Below are positions 38,080 through 48,700 of a stretch of DNA of 64,000 bases, piece by piece. Source of the stretch: Tupaia tana (Eukaryota > Chordata > Mammalia > Scandentia > Tupaiidae); the NCBI GenBank assembly GCA_026018925.1, contig JAKSZU010000136.1:62001-126000 (forward strand), in the 5' to 3' direction. The notes below the pieces were generated by a model, which was given only the letters and a program-made list of their open reading frames with translations, ran no database searches and was not told where the DNA came from. Each line of letters begins with the position of its first letter. Within the stretch, counting starts at the first letter, position 1. The translations under genes were made by a program, and so were the position numbers.

Positions 38080-39765
38080 ACATGGATACTGGGAACTAGA
38101 TATTTCAGGGCACAGGCGAAATGAAGATTTTCTACTCATAATTAAGCCTCCAGCAAGCAAAGCTAGTGTGGTAGGGAGCCCCTCTGGCCTTCTATCCCTG
38201 TCTCTGTGTCTCTGTGGTCTCTGTCTCTCTCTGCTCCTGTCTCCTCATTTTTTTTGGTAATTTTTCATTTTTACGATTTTATTAAAGGTAGGATTTCTCT
38301 CTGGCTCTCAGCTCCTTCTTTTGTTTTGTTAATAAGCCCTTCTTCTCCTTTCTCCCAGGCAGGAGAGTTGAGTCATTCTCTGAGAAGATTCCACATGGAT
38401 ACTGGGAACTAGATATTTCAGGGCACAGGCGAAATGAAGAATTTCTACTCATAATTGAGCCTCCAGCAAGCAAAGCTAGTGTGGTAGGGAGCCCCTCTGG
38501 CCTTCTATCCCTGTCTCTGTGTCTCTGAGTTCTCCGTCTCTCTCTGCTCCAGTCTCCACATGATTTTTTTGGTAATTTTACGTTTTTACGATTTTTTTAA
38601 AGGTAGAATTTCTCTCTGGCTCTCAGCTCCATCTTTTGTTTTGTTAATAAGCCCTTCTGCTCCTTTCTCCCAGGCAGGAGAGTTGAGCCATTCTCTGAGA
38701 AGATTCCACATGGATACTGGGAACTAGATATTTCAGGGCACAGGCGAAATGAAGATTTTCTACTCATAATTCAGCCTCCAGCAAGCAAAGCTAGTGTGGT
38801 AGGGAGCCCCTCTGGCTTTCTATCCCTGTCTCTGTGTCTCTGAGTTCTCTGTCTCTCTCTGCTCCAGTCTCCACATGTTTTTTTTGGTAATTTTTCCTTT
38901 TTACGATTTTTTTAAAGGTAGAATTTCCCTCTGGCTCTCAGCTCCATCTTTTGTTTTGTTAATAAGCCCTTCTGCTCCTTTCTCCCAGGCAGGAGAGTTC
39001 AGCCATTCTCTGAGAAGTTTCCACATGGATACTCGGAACTAGATATTTCAGGGCACAGGGGAAATGAAGATTTTCTACTCATAATTCAGCCTCCAGCAAG
39101 CAAAGCTAGTGTGGTAGGGAGCCCCTCTGGCCTTCTATCCCTGTCTCTGTGTCTCTGAGGTCTCTGTCTCTCTCTGCTCTTGTCTCTTCATTTCTTTTGG
39201 TAATTTTTCCTTTTAACGATTTTTTTAAAGGTAGAATTTCTCTCTGGCTCTCAGCTCCATCTTTTGTTTTGTTAATAAGCCCTTCTGCTCCTTTCTCCCA
39301 GGCAGGAGAGTTGAGCCATTCTCTGAGAAGGTTCCACACGGATACTGGGAACTAGATATTTCAGGGCACAGGCGAAATGAAGATTTTCTACTCATAATTC
39401 AGCCTCCAGCAAGCAAAGCTAGTGTGGTAGGGAGCCCCTCTGGCCTTCTATCACTGTCTCTGTGTCTCTGTGGTCTCTGTCTCTCTCTGCTCCTGTCTCT
39501 TCATTTTTTTTGGTAATTTTTCCTTTTTATGATTTTTTTAAAGGTAGAATTTCTCTCTGGCTCTCAGCTCCATCTTTTGTTCGGTTAATAAGCCCTTCTG
39601 CTCCTTTCTCCCAGGCAGGAGAGTTGAGCCGTTCTCTGAGAAGATTCCACATGGATACTGGGAACTAGATATTTCAGGGCACAGGCGAAGTGAAGATTTT
39701 CTACTCATAATTCAGCCTCCAGCAAGCAAAGCTAGTGTGGTAGGGAGCCCCTCTGGCCTTCTATC

Positions 39766-41940
39766 GCTGTGCCTGTGTCTCTGAGGTCTCTGTCTCTCTC
39801 TGCTCCTGTCTCCCCTTTTTTTTGGTAATTTTTCCTTTTTACGATTTTTTTAAAGGTAGAATTTCTCTCTGGCTGTCAGCTCCATCTTTTGTTTTGTTAA
39901 TAAGCCCTTCTGCTCCTTTCTCTCAGGCAGGAGAGATGAGCCATTCTCTGAGAAGTTTCCACATGGATACTGGGAACAAGATATTTCAGGGCACAGGCGA
40001 AATGAAGATTTTCAACTCATAATTCAGCCTCCAGCAAGCAAAGCTAGTGTGGTAGGGAGCCCCTCTGGCCTTCTATCCCTGTCTCTGTGTCTCTGAGGTC
40101 TCTCTCTCTCTGCTCTTGTCTCTTCATTTTTTTTGATAATTTTTCCTTTTTACGATTTTTTTAAAGGTAGAATTTCTCTCTGGCTCTCAGCTCCATTTTT
40201 TGTTTTGTTAATAAGCCCTTCTGCTCCTTTCTCCCAGGCAGGAGAGTTGAGCCATTCTCTGAGAAGATTCCACATGGATACTCGGAACTAGATATTTCAG
40301 GGCACAGGCGAAATGAAGATTTTCTACTCATAATTCAGCCTCCAGCAAGCAAAGCTAGTTGGTAGGGAGCCCCTCTGGCCTTCTATACCTGTCTCTGTGT
40401 CTCTGTGGTCTCTGTCTCTCTCTGCTCCTGTCTCCTCATTTTTTTTGGTAATTTTTCCTTTTTACGATTTTTTTAAAGGTAGAATTTCTCTCTGGCTCTC
40501 AGCTCCATCTTTTGTTCTGTTAATAAGCCCTTCTGCTCCTTTCTCCCAGGCAGGAGAGTTGAGACATTCTCTGAGAAGATTCCACATGGATACTGGGAAC
40601 TAGATATTTCAGGGCACAGGCGTAATGAAGATTTTCTACTCATAATTCAGCCTCCAACAAGCAACGCTAGTGTGGTAGGGAGCCCCTCTGGCCTTCTATC
40701 CCTGTCTCTGTTTCTCTGAGGTCTCTGTCTCACTCTGCTCCTGTCTCCTCATTTTTTTTTGGTAATTTTTCATTTTTAAGTTTTTTTAAAGGTAGAATTT
40801 CTCTCTGGCTCTCAGCTCCATCTTTTGTTTTGTTAATAAGCCCTTCTGCTCTTTTCTACCAGGCAGGAGAGTTGAGCCATTCTCTGAGAAGATTCCACAT
40901 GGATACTGGGAACTAGATATTTCAGGGCACAGGCGTAATGATGATTTTCTACTCATAATTCAGCCTCCAGCAAGCAAAGCTAGTGTGGTAGGGAGCTCCT
41001 CTGGCCTTCTATACCTGTCTCTGTGTCTCTGAGGTCTCTGTCACTCTCTGCTCCTGTCTCCTCATTTTTTTTGGTAATTTTTCATTTTTACGATTTTATT
41101 AAAGGTAGGATTTCTCTCTGGCTCTCAGCTCCTTCTTTTGTTTTGTTAATAAGCCCTTCTTCTCCTTTCTCCCAGGCAGGAGAGTTGAGCCATTCTCTGA
41201 GAAGATTCCACATGGATACTGGGAACTAGATATTTCAGGGCACAGGCGAAATGAAGATTTTCTACTCATAATTGAGCCTCCAGCAAGCAAAGCTAGTGTG
41301 GTAGGGAGCCCCTCTGGCCTTCTATCCCTGTCTCTGTGTCTCTGATTTCTCTGTCTCTCTCTGCTCCAGTCTCCACATGATTTTTTTGGTAATTTTTCGT
41401 TTTTACGATTTTTTTAAAGGTAGAATTTCTCTCTGGCTCTCAGCTCCATCTTTTGTTTTGTTAATAAGTCCTTCTTCTCCTTTCTCCCAGGCAGGAGAGT
41501 TGAGCCATTGTCTGAGAAGATTACACATGGATACTGGGAACTAGATATTTCAGGGCACAGGTGAAAGGAAGATTTTCTACTCATAATTCAGCCTCCAGCA
41601 AGCAAAGCTAGTGTGGTAGGGAGCCCCTCTGGCCTTCTATCCCTTTCTCTGTGTTTCTGAGGTCTCTGTCTCTCTCTGCTCCTGTCTCCTCATTTTATTT
41701 TGATAATTTTTCCTTTTTACTATATATTTAAAGGTAGAATTTCTCTCTCGCTTTCAGCTCCATCTTTTGTTTTGTTAATAAGCCCTTCTGCTCCTTTCTC
41801 AAAGGCAGGAGAGTTGAGCCATTCTCTGAGAAGATTCCACATGGATACTGAGAACTAGATACTTCAGGGCACAGGTGAAAGGAAGATTTTCTACCCATAA
41901 TTCAGCCTCCAGCAAGCAAAGCTAGTGTGGTAGGGAGCCC
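39766..41940 (+). repeat. Right-hand cassette M-G-Q-H-R-D-W, first occurrence
   Basis: Unit order is M (CTGTGCCTGTG), a unit with TTTTTTGATAA (G), Q, a unit with TGTTTCTCTGAGG and TCTCACTCTG (H), R, D and W (TTTTATTTTGATAA with TATATATTTAAAGG). The same order recurs at about 49.15-51.3, 55.1-57.0 and 61.7-63.9 kb; the step from this copy to the first of those is about 9395 bp, or 30 units. Confidence 0.78.
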
Positions 41941-44774
41941 CTCTGGCCTTCTATCCCTGTCTCTGTGTCTCTGAGGTCTCTTTCTCTCTCTGCTCCTGTC
42001 TCCTCATTTTTTTTGGTAATTTTTCCTTTTTACTATTTTATTAAAGGTAGAATTTCTCTCTGGCTCTCAGCTCCTTCTTTTGTTTTGTTAATAAGCCCTT
42101 CTGCTCCTTTCTCCCAGGCAGGAGAGTTGAGCCATTCTCTGAGAAGATTCCACATGGATACTGGGAACTAGATATTTCAGGGCACAGGCAAAATGAAGAT
42201 TTTCTACTCATAATTCAGCCTCCAGCAAGCAAAGCTAGTGTGGTAGGGAGCCCCTCTGGCCTTCTATCCCTGTCTCTGTGTCTCTGAGGTCTCTGTCTCT
42301 CTCTGCTCCTCTCTCCTCATTTTTTTTGGTAATTTTTCCTTTTTACGATTTTATTAAGGGTAGAATTTCTCTCTGGCTCTCAGCTCCTTCCTTTGTTTTG
42401 TTAATAAGTCCTTCTGCTCCTTTCTCCCAGGCAGGAGAGTTGAGCCATTCTCTGAGAAGATTCCAGATGGATACTGGGAACTAGATATTTCAGGGCACAG
42501 GCGAAAGGAAGATTTTCTACTCATAATTCAGCCTCCAGCAAGCAAAGCTAGTGTGGTAGGGAGCCCCTCTGGCCTTCTATCCCTGTCTCTGTGTCTCTGA
42601 GGACTTTTTCTCTCTCTGCTCCTGTCTGCTCATATTTTTTTGGTAATTTTTCCTTTTTACGATTTTTTTAAAGGTAGAATTTCCCTCTGGCTCTCAGCTC
42701 CATCTTTTGTTTTGTTAATAAGCCCTTCTTCTCCTTTCTCCCAGGCAGGAGAGTTGAGCCATTGTCTGAGAAGATTACACATGGATCCTGGGAACTAGAT
42801 ATTTCAGGGCACAGGTGAAAGGAAGATTTTCTACTCATAATTCAGCCTCCAGCAAGCAAAGCTAGTGTGGTAGGGAGCCCCTCTGGCCTTCTATCCCTGT
42901 CTCTGTGTCTCTGAGGTCTCTTTCTCTCTCTGCTCCTGTCTCCTCATTTATTTTTGGTAATTGTTCCTATTTACGATTTTTTTAAAGGTAGAATTTCTCT
43001 CTGGCTCTCAGCTCCATCTTTTGTTTTGTTAATAAGCCCTTCTGCTCCTTTCTCCCAGGCAGGAGAGTTGAGGCATTCTCTGAGAAGATTCAACATGGAT
43101 ACTGGGAACTAGATATTTGAGGGCACAGGCGAAATGATTTTCTACTCATAATTCAGCCTCCAGCAAGCAAAGCTAGTGTGGTAGGGAGCCCCTCTGGACT
43201 TCTATCCCTGTCTCTGTGTCTCTGAGGTCTTTTTCTCTCACTGCTCCTGTCTCCTCATATTTTTTTGGTAATTTTTCCTTTTTACGATTTTCTTAAAGGT
43301 AGAATTTCGCTCTGGCTCTCACCTCCATCTTTTGTTTTGTTAATAAGCCCTTCTTCTCCTTTCTCCCAGGCAGGAGAGTTGAGCCATTGTCTGAGAAGAT
43401 TCCACATGGATACTGGGAACTAGATATTTCAGGGCACAGGCGAAATGAAGATTTTCTACTCATAATTCAGCCTCCAGCAAGCAAAGCTAGTGTGGTAGGG
43501 AGCCCCTCTGGCCTTCTATCCCTGTGCCTGTGTCTCTGAGGTCTCTGTCTCTCTCTGCTCCTGTCTCCCCTTTTTTTTTGGTAATTTTTCTTTTTTACGA
43601 TTTTTTTAAAGGGAGAATTTCTCTCTGGCTGTCAGCTCCATCTTTTGTTTTGTTAATAAGCCCTACTGCTCCTTTCTCCCAGGCAGGAGAGATGAGCCAT
43701 TCTCTGAGAAGATTCCACATGGATACTGAGAACTAGATATTTCAGGGCACAGGTGAAAGGAAGATTTTCTACTCATAATTCAGCCTCCAGCAAGCAAAGC
43801 TAGTGTGGTAGGGAGCCCCTCTGGCCTTCTATCCCTGTCTCTGTGTCTCTGAGGTCTCATTCTCTCTCTGCTCCTGTCTCCTCATTTTTTTTGGTAATTT
43901 TTCCTTTTTACGATTTTATTAAAGGTAGAATTTCTCTCTGGCTCTCAGCTCCTTCTTTTGTTTTGTTAATAAGCCCTTCTGCTCCTTTCTCCCAGGCAGG
44001 AGAGTTGAGCCATTCTCTGAGAAGATTCCACATGGATACTGGGAACTAGATATTTCAGGGCACAGGCGAAATGAAGATTTTCTACTCATAATTCAGCCTC
44101 CAGCAAGCTAAGCTAGTGTGGTAGGGAGCCCCTCTGGCCTTCTATCCCTGTCTCTGTGTCTCTGAGGTCTCTGTCTCTCTCTGCTCCTGTCTCCTCATTT
44201 TTTTTGTTAATTTTTCCTTTTTACGATTTTATTAATGGTAGAATTTCTCTCTGGCTCTCAGCTCCTTCTTTTGTTTTGTTAATAAGCCCTTCTGCTCCTT
44301 TCTCCCAGGCAGGAGAGTTGAGCCATTCTCTGAGAAGATTACACATGGATACTGGGAACTAGATATTTCAGGGCACAGGTGAAAGGAAGATTTTCTACTC
44401 ATAATTCAGCCTCCAGCAAGCAAAGCTAGTGTGGTAGGGAGCCCCTCTGGCCTTCTATCACTGTCTTTGTGTCTCTGAGGTCTCTGTCTCTCTCTGCTCC
44501 TCTCTCCTCATTTATTTTTGGTAATTTTTCCTTTTTACGATTTTTTTAAAGGTAGAATTACTCTCTGGCTCTCAGCTCCATCTTTTGTTTAGTTAATAAT
44601 CCCTTCTGCTCCTTTCTCCCAGGCAGGAGAGTTGAGCCAATCTCTGAGAAGATTCCACATGGATAGTGGGAACTAGATATTTCAGGGCACAGGCGAAATG
44701 AAGATTTTCTACTCATAATTCAGCCTCCAGCAAGCCAAGCTAGTGTGGTAGGGAGCCCCTCTGGCCTTCTATCC
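41941..44774 (+). repeat. Heterogeneous units with mixed R/K/D/M features
   Basis: Nine units here combine ATTTTATTAA blocks with second halves carrying GGTGAAAGG or GGCGAAAGG. One unit, about 43495-43805, is M type at the start (CTGTGCC, CTGTCAGC, GAGAGATGAGCC) and then passes into another type (ACTGAGAACTAG, GGTGAAAGG). Changes private to single units are commoner here than in the flanking higher-order repeats, for example GGCAAAATG near 42187, ATTAATGGTAG near 44230 and GTTTAGTTAATAAT near 44587. Confidence 0.7.
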
Positions 44775-45714
44775 CTGTGCCTGTGTCTCTGAGGTCTCTG
44801 TCTCTCTCTGCTCTTGTCTCCCCTTTTTTTTGGTAATTTTTCCTTTTTACGATTTTTTTAAAGGTAGAATTTCTTTCTGGCTGTCAGCTCCATCTTTTGT
44901 TTTGTTAATAAGCCCTTCTGCTCCTTTTTCTCAGGCAGGAGAGATGAGCCATTCTCTGAGAAGTTTCCACATGGATACTGGGAACAAGATATTTCAGGGC
45001 ACAGGTGAAATAAAGATTTTCAACTCATAATTCAGCCTCCAGCAAGCAAAGCTAGTGTGGTAGGGAGCCCCTCTGGCCTTCTATCCCTGTCTCTCTGTCT
45101 CTGAGGTCTCTGTCTCTCTCTGCTCCTGTCTCCTCATTTTTTTTGGTAATTTTTCATTTTTATGATTTTTTTAAAGGTAGAATTTCTCTCTGGCTCTCAG
45201 CTCCATCTTTTGTTCTGTTAATAAGCCCTTCTGCTCCTTTCTCCCAGGCAGGAGAGTTGAGACATTCTCTGAGAAGATTCCACATGGATACGGGGAACTA
45301 GATATTTCAGGGCACAGGCGTAATGAAGATTTTCTACTCATAATTCAGCCTCCAGCAAGCAAAGCTAGTGTGGTAGGGAGCCCCTCTGGCCTTCTATCCC
45401 TGTCTCTGTTTCTCTGAGGTCTCTGTCTCACTCTGCTCCTGTCTCCTCATTTTTTTTTGGTAATTTTTCCTTTTTACGATTTTTTTAAAGGTAGAATTTC
45501 TCTCTGGCTCTCAGCTCCATCTTTTGTTTTGTTAATAAGCCCTTCTGCTCCTTTCTCCCAGGCAGGAGAGTTGAGCCATTCTCTGAGAAGATACAACATG
45601 GATAGTGGGAACTAGATATTTCAGGGCACAGGCGAAATGAAGATTTTCTACTCATAATTCAGCCTCCAGCAAGCAAAGCTAGTGTGGTAGGGAGCCCCTC
45701 TGGCCTTCTATCCC
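44775..45714 (+). repeat. 3-unit repeat (M-Q-H), copy 1 (939 bp)
   Basis: Three units repeat exactly one period later: M with TTCTTTCTGG and GAAATAAAG, Q with TTTTTATGATTT and GATACGGGG, and H with AGATACAACATGG. The M units at 44830 and 45769 are 939 bp apart. Copy 1 has GGATAGTGG near 45601 where copy 2 has GGATACTGG. Confidence 0.87.
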
Positions 45715-48700
45715 TGTGCCTGTGTCTCTGAGGTCTCTGTCTCTCTCTGCTCTTGTCTCCCCTTTTTTTTGGTAATTTTTCCTTTTTACGATTTTTTTAA
45801 AGGTAGAATTTCTTTCTGGCTGTCAGCTCCATCTTTTGTTTTGTTAATAAGCCCTTCTGCTCCTTTTTCTCAGGCAGGAGAGATGAGCCATTCTCTGAGA
45901 AGTTTCCACATGGATACTGGGAACAAGATATTTCAGGGCACAGGTGAAATAAAGATTTTCAACTCATAATTCAGCCTCCAGCAAGCAAAGCTAGTGTGGT
46001 AGGGAGCCCCTCTGGCCTTCTATCCCTGTCTCTCTGTCTCTGAGGTCTCTGTCTCTCTCTGCTCCTGTCTCCTCATTTTTTTTGGTAATTTTTCATTTTT
46101 ATGATTTTTTTAAAGGTAGAATTTCTCTCTGGCTCTCAGCTCCATCTTTTGTTCTGTTAATAAGCCCTTCTGCTCCTTTCTCCCAGGCAGGAGAGTTGAG
46201 ACATTCTCTGAGAAGATTCCACATGGATACGGGGAACTAGATATTTCAGGGCACAGGCGTAATGAAGATTTTCTACTCATAATTCAGCCTCCAGCAAGCA
46301 AAGCTAGTGTGGTAGGGAGCCCCTCTGGCCTTCTATCCCTGTCTCTGTTTCTCTGAGGTCTCTGTCTCACTCTGCTCCTGTCTCCTCATTTTTTTTTGGT
46401 AATTTTTCCTTTTTACGATTTTTTTAAAGGTAGAATTTCTCTCTGGCTCTCAGCTCCATCTTTTGTTTTGTTAATAAGCCCTTCTGCTCCTTTCTCCCAG
46501 GCAGGAGAGTTGAGCCATTCTCTGAGAAGATACAACATGGATACTGGGAACTAGATATTTCAGGGCACAGGCGAAATAATGATTTTCTACTCATAATTCA
46601 GCCTCCAGCAAGCAATGCTAGTGTGGTAGGGAGCTCCTCTGGCCTTCTATACCTGTCTCTGTGTCTCTGAGGTCTTTGTCTCTCTCTGCTCCTGTCTCCT
46701 CATTTTTTTGGTAATTTTTCATTTTTACGATTTTATTAAAGGTAGGATTTCTCTCTGGCTCTCAGCTCCTTCTTTTGTTTTGTTAATAAGCCCTTCTTCT
46801 CCTTTCTCCCAGGCAGGAGAGTTGAGCCATTCTCTGAGAAGATTCCACATGGATACTGGGAACTAGATATTTCAGGGCACAGGCGAAATGAAGATTTTCT
46901 ACTCATAATTGAGCCTCCAGCAAGCAAAGCTAGTGTGGTAGGGAGCCCCTCTGGCCTTCTATCCCTGTCTCTGTGTCTCTGAGTTCCCTGTCTCTCTCGG
47001 CTCCAGTCTCCACATGATTTTTTTGGTAATTTTTCGTTTTTACGATTTTTTTAAAGGTAGAATTTCTCTCGGGCTCTCAGCTCCATCTTTTGTTTTGTTA
47101 ATAAGCCCTTCTGCTCCTTTCTCCCAGGCAGGAGAGTTGAGCCATTGTCTGAGAAGATTACACATGGATACTGGGAACTAGATATTTCAGGGCACAGGTG
47201 AAAGGAAGATTTTCTACTCATAATTCAGCCTCCAGCAAGCAAAGCCAGTGTGGTAGGGAGCCCCTCTGGCCTTCTATCCCTTTCTCTGTGTTTCTGAGGT
47301 CTCTGTCTCTCTCTGCTCCTGTCTCCTCATTTTATTTTGATAATTTTTCCTTTTTAATATATATTTAAAGGTAGAATTTCTCTCTGGCTTTCAGCTCCAT
47401 CTTTTGTTTTGTTAATAAGCCCTTCTGCTCCTTTCTCCCAGGCAGGAGAGTTGAGCCATTCTCTGAGAAGATTCCACATGGATACTGGGAACTAGATATT
47501 TCAGGGCACAGGCGAAATGAAGATTTCCTACTCATAATTCAGCCTCCAGCAAGCAAAGCTAGTGTGGTAGGGAGCACCTATGGCCTTCTATCCCTGTCTC
47601 TGTGTCTCTGAGGTCTCTGTCTCCCTCTGCTCCTGCCTCCTCATTTTTTTTGGTAATTTTTCCTTTTTACGATTTTTTTAAAGGTAGAATTTCTCTCTGG
47701 CTCTCAGCTCCTTCTTTGTTTTTGTTAATAAGCCCTTCTTCTCCTTTCTCCCAGGCAGGAGAGTTGAGCCATTCTCTGAGAAGATTCCACATGGATACTG
47801 GGAACTAGATATTTCAGGGCACAGGCGAAATGAAGATTTTCTACTCATAATTCAGCCTCCAGCAAGCAAAGCTAGTGTGGTAGGGAGCCCCTCTGTCTTT
47901 CTATCCCTGTCTCTGTGTCTCTGAGTTCTCTGTCTCTCTCTGCTCCAGTCTCCACATGTTTTTTTTGGTAATTTTTCCTTTTTACGATTTTTTTAAAGGT
48001 AGAATTTCCCTCTGGCTCTCAGCTCCATCTTTTGTTTTGTTAATAAGCCCTTCTGCTCCTTTCTCCCAGGCAGGAGAGTTGAGCCATTCTCTGAGAAGTT
48101 TCCACATGGATACTCGGAACTAGATATTTCAGGGCACAGGGGAAATGAAGATTTTCTACTCATAATTCAGCCTCCAGCAAGCAAAGCTAGTGTGGTAGGG
48201 AGCCCCTCTGGCCTTCTATCCCTGTCTCTGTGTCTCTGAGGTCTCTGTCTCTCTCTGCTCCTGTGTCCTCATTTTTTTTGGTAATTTTTCCTTTTTACGA
48301 TTTTTTTAAAGGTAGAATTTCTCTCTGGCTCTCAGCTCCTTCTTTTTTTTTGTTAATAGGCCCTTCTTCTCCTTTCTCCCAGGCAGGAGAGTTGAGCCAT
48401 TCTCTGAGAAGATTCCACATGGATACTGGGAACTAGATATTTCAGGGCACAGGCGAAATGAAGATTTTCTACTCATAATTCAGCCTCCAGCAAGCAAAGC
48501 TAGTGTGGTAGGGAGCCCCTCTGGCCTTCTATCCCTGTCTCTGTGTCTCTGAGGTCTTTTTCTCTCTCTGCTCCTGTCTCCTCATATTTTTTTGGTAATT
48601 TTTCTTTTTTAAGATTTTTTTAAAGGTAGAATTTCCCTCTGGCTCTCAGCTCCATCTTTTGTTTTGTTAATAAGCCCTTCTTCTCCTTTCTCCCAGGCAG

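Larger units (their letters stand above)
37848..38160 (+). repeat. Representative 313 bp unit (near-consensus)
   Basis: This copy is close to the commonest base at most positions, so it serves as the reference unit. In order it has: the boundary motif AGCTAGTGTGGTAGGG; GCCCCTCTGGCCTTCTATCC; a CT-rich tract (about 37880-37935); a T-rich block with T runs either side of TACGAT (about 37935-37971); AAAGGTAGAA; CTCAGCTCCATC; GTTAATAAGCCC; the pyrimidine tract ending CTCCCAG at 38045; GCAGGAGAGTTGAGCC; the 11-bp inverted repeat TTCTCTGAGAA; ACATGGATACTGGGAAC; GGGCACAGGCGAAATG; and the CAGCAAGCAA end. Its own private change is attAAGcc in place of attCAGcc near 38143. Confidence 0.9.
37541..39765 (+). 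repeat. Transition units with no clear higher-order register
   Basis: D-like (CATGATTTTTTTGG), near-consensus, R, D-like, P, near-consensus and Y/Q-like units follow one another without a repeat of the order at short range. Nothing but array units is present. Confidence 0.7.

Noticed and set aside
37848-38160. Unit derived from a retroviral LTR or another transposable element, or from an intron end
   Set aside because: The pyrimidine tract with CAG/G and the AATAAG string are suggestive, but I see no terminal TG...CA frame, target duplications, primer-binding site or coding remnant, so no family can be assigned.
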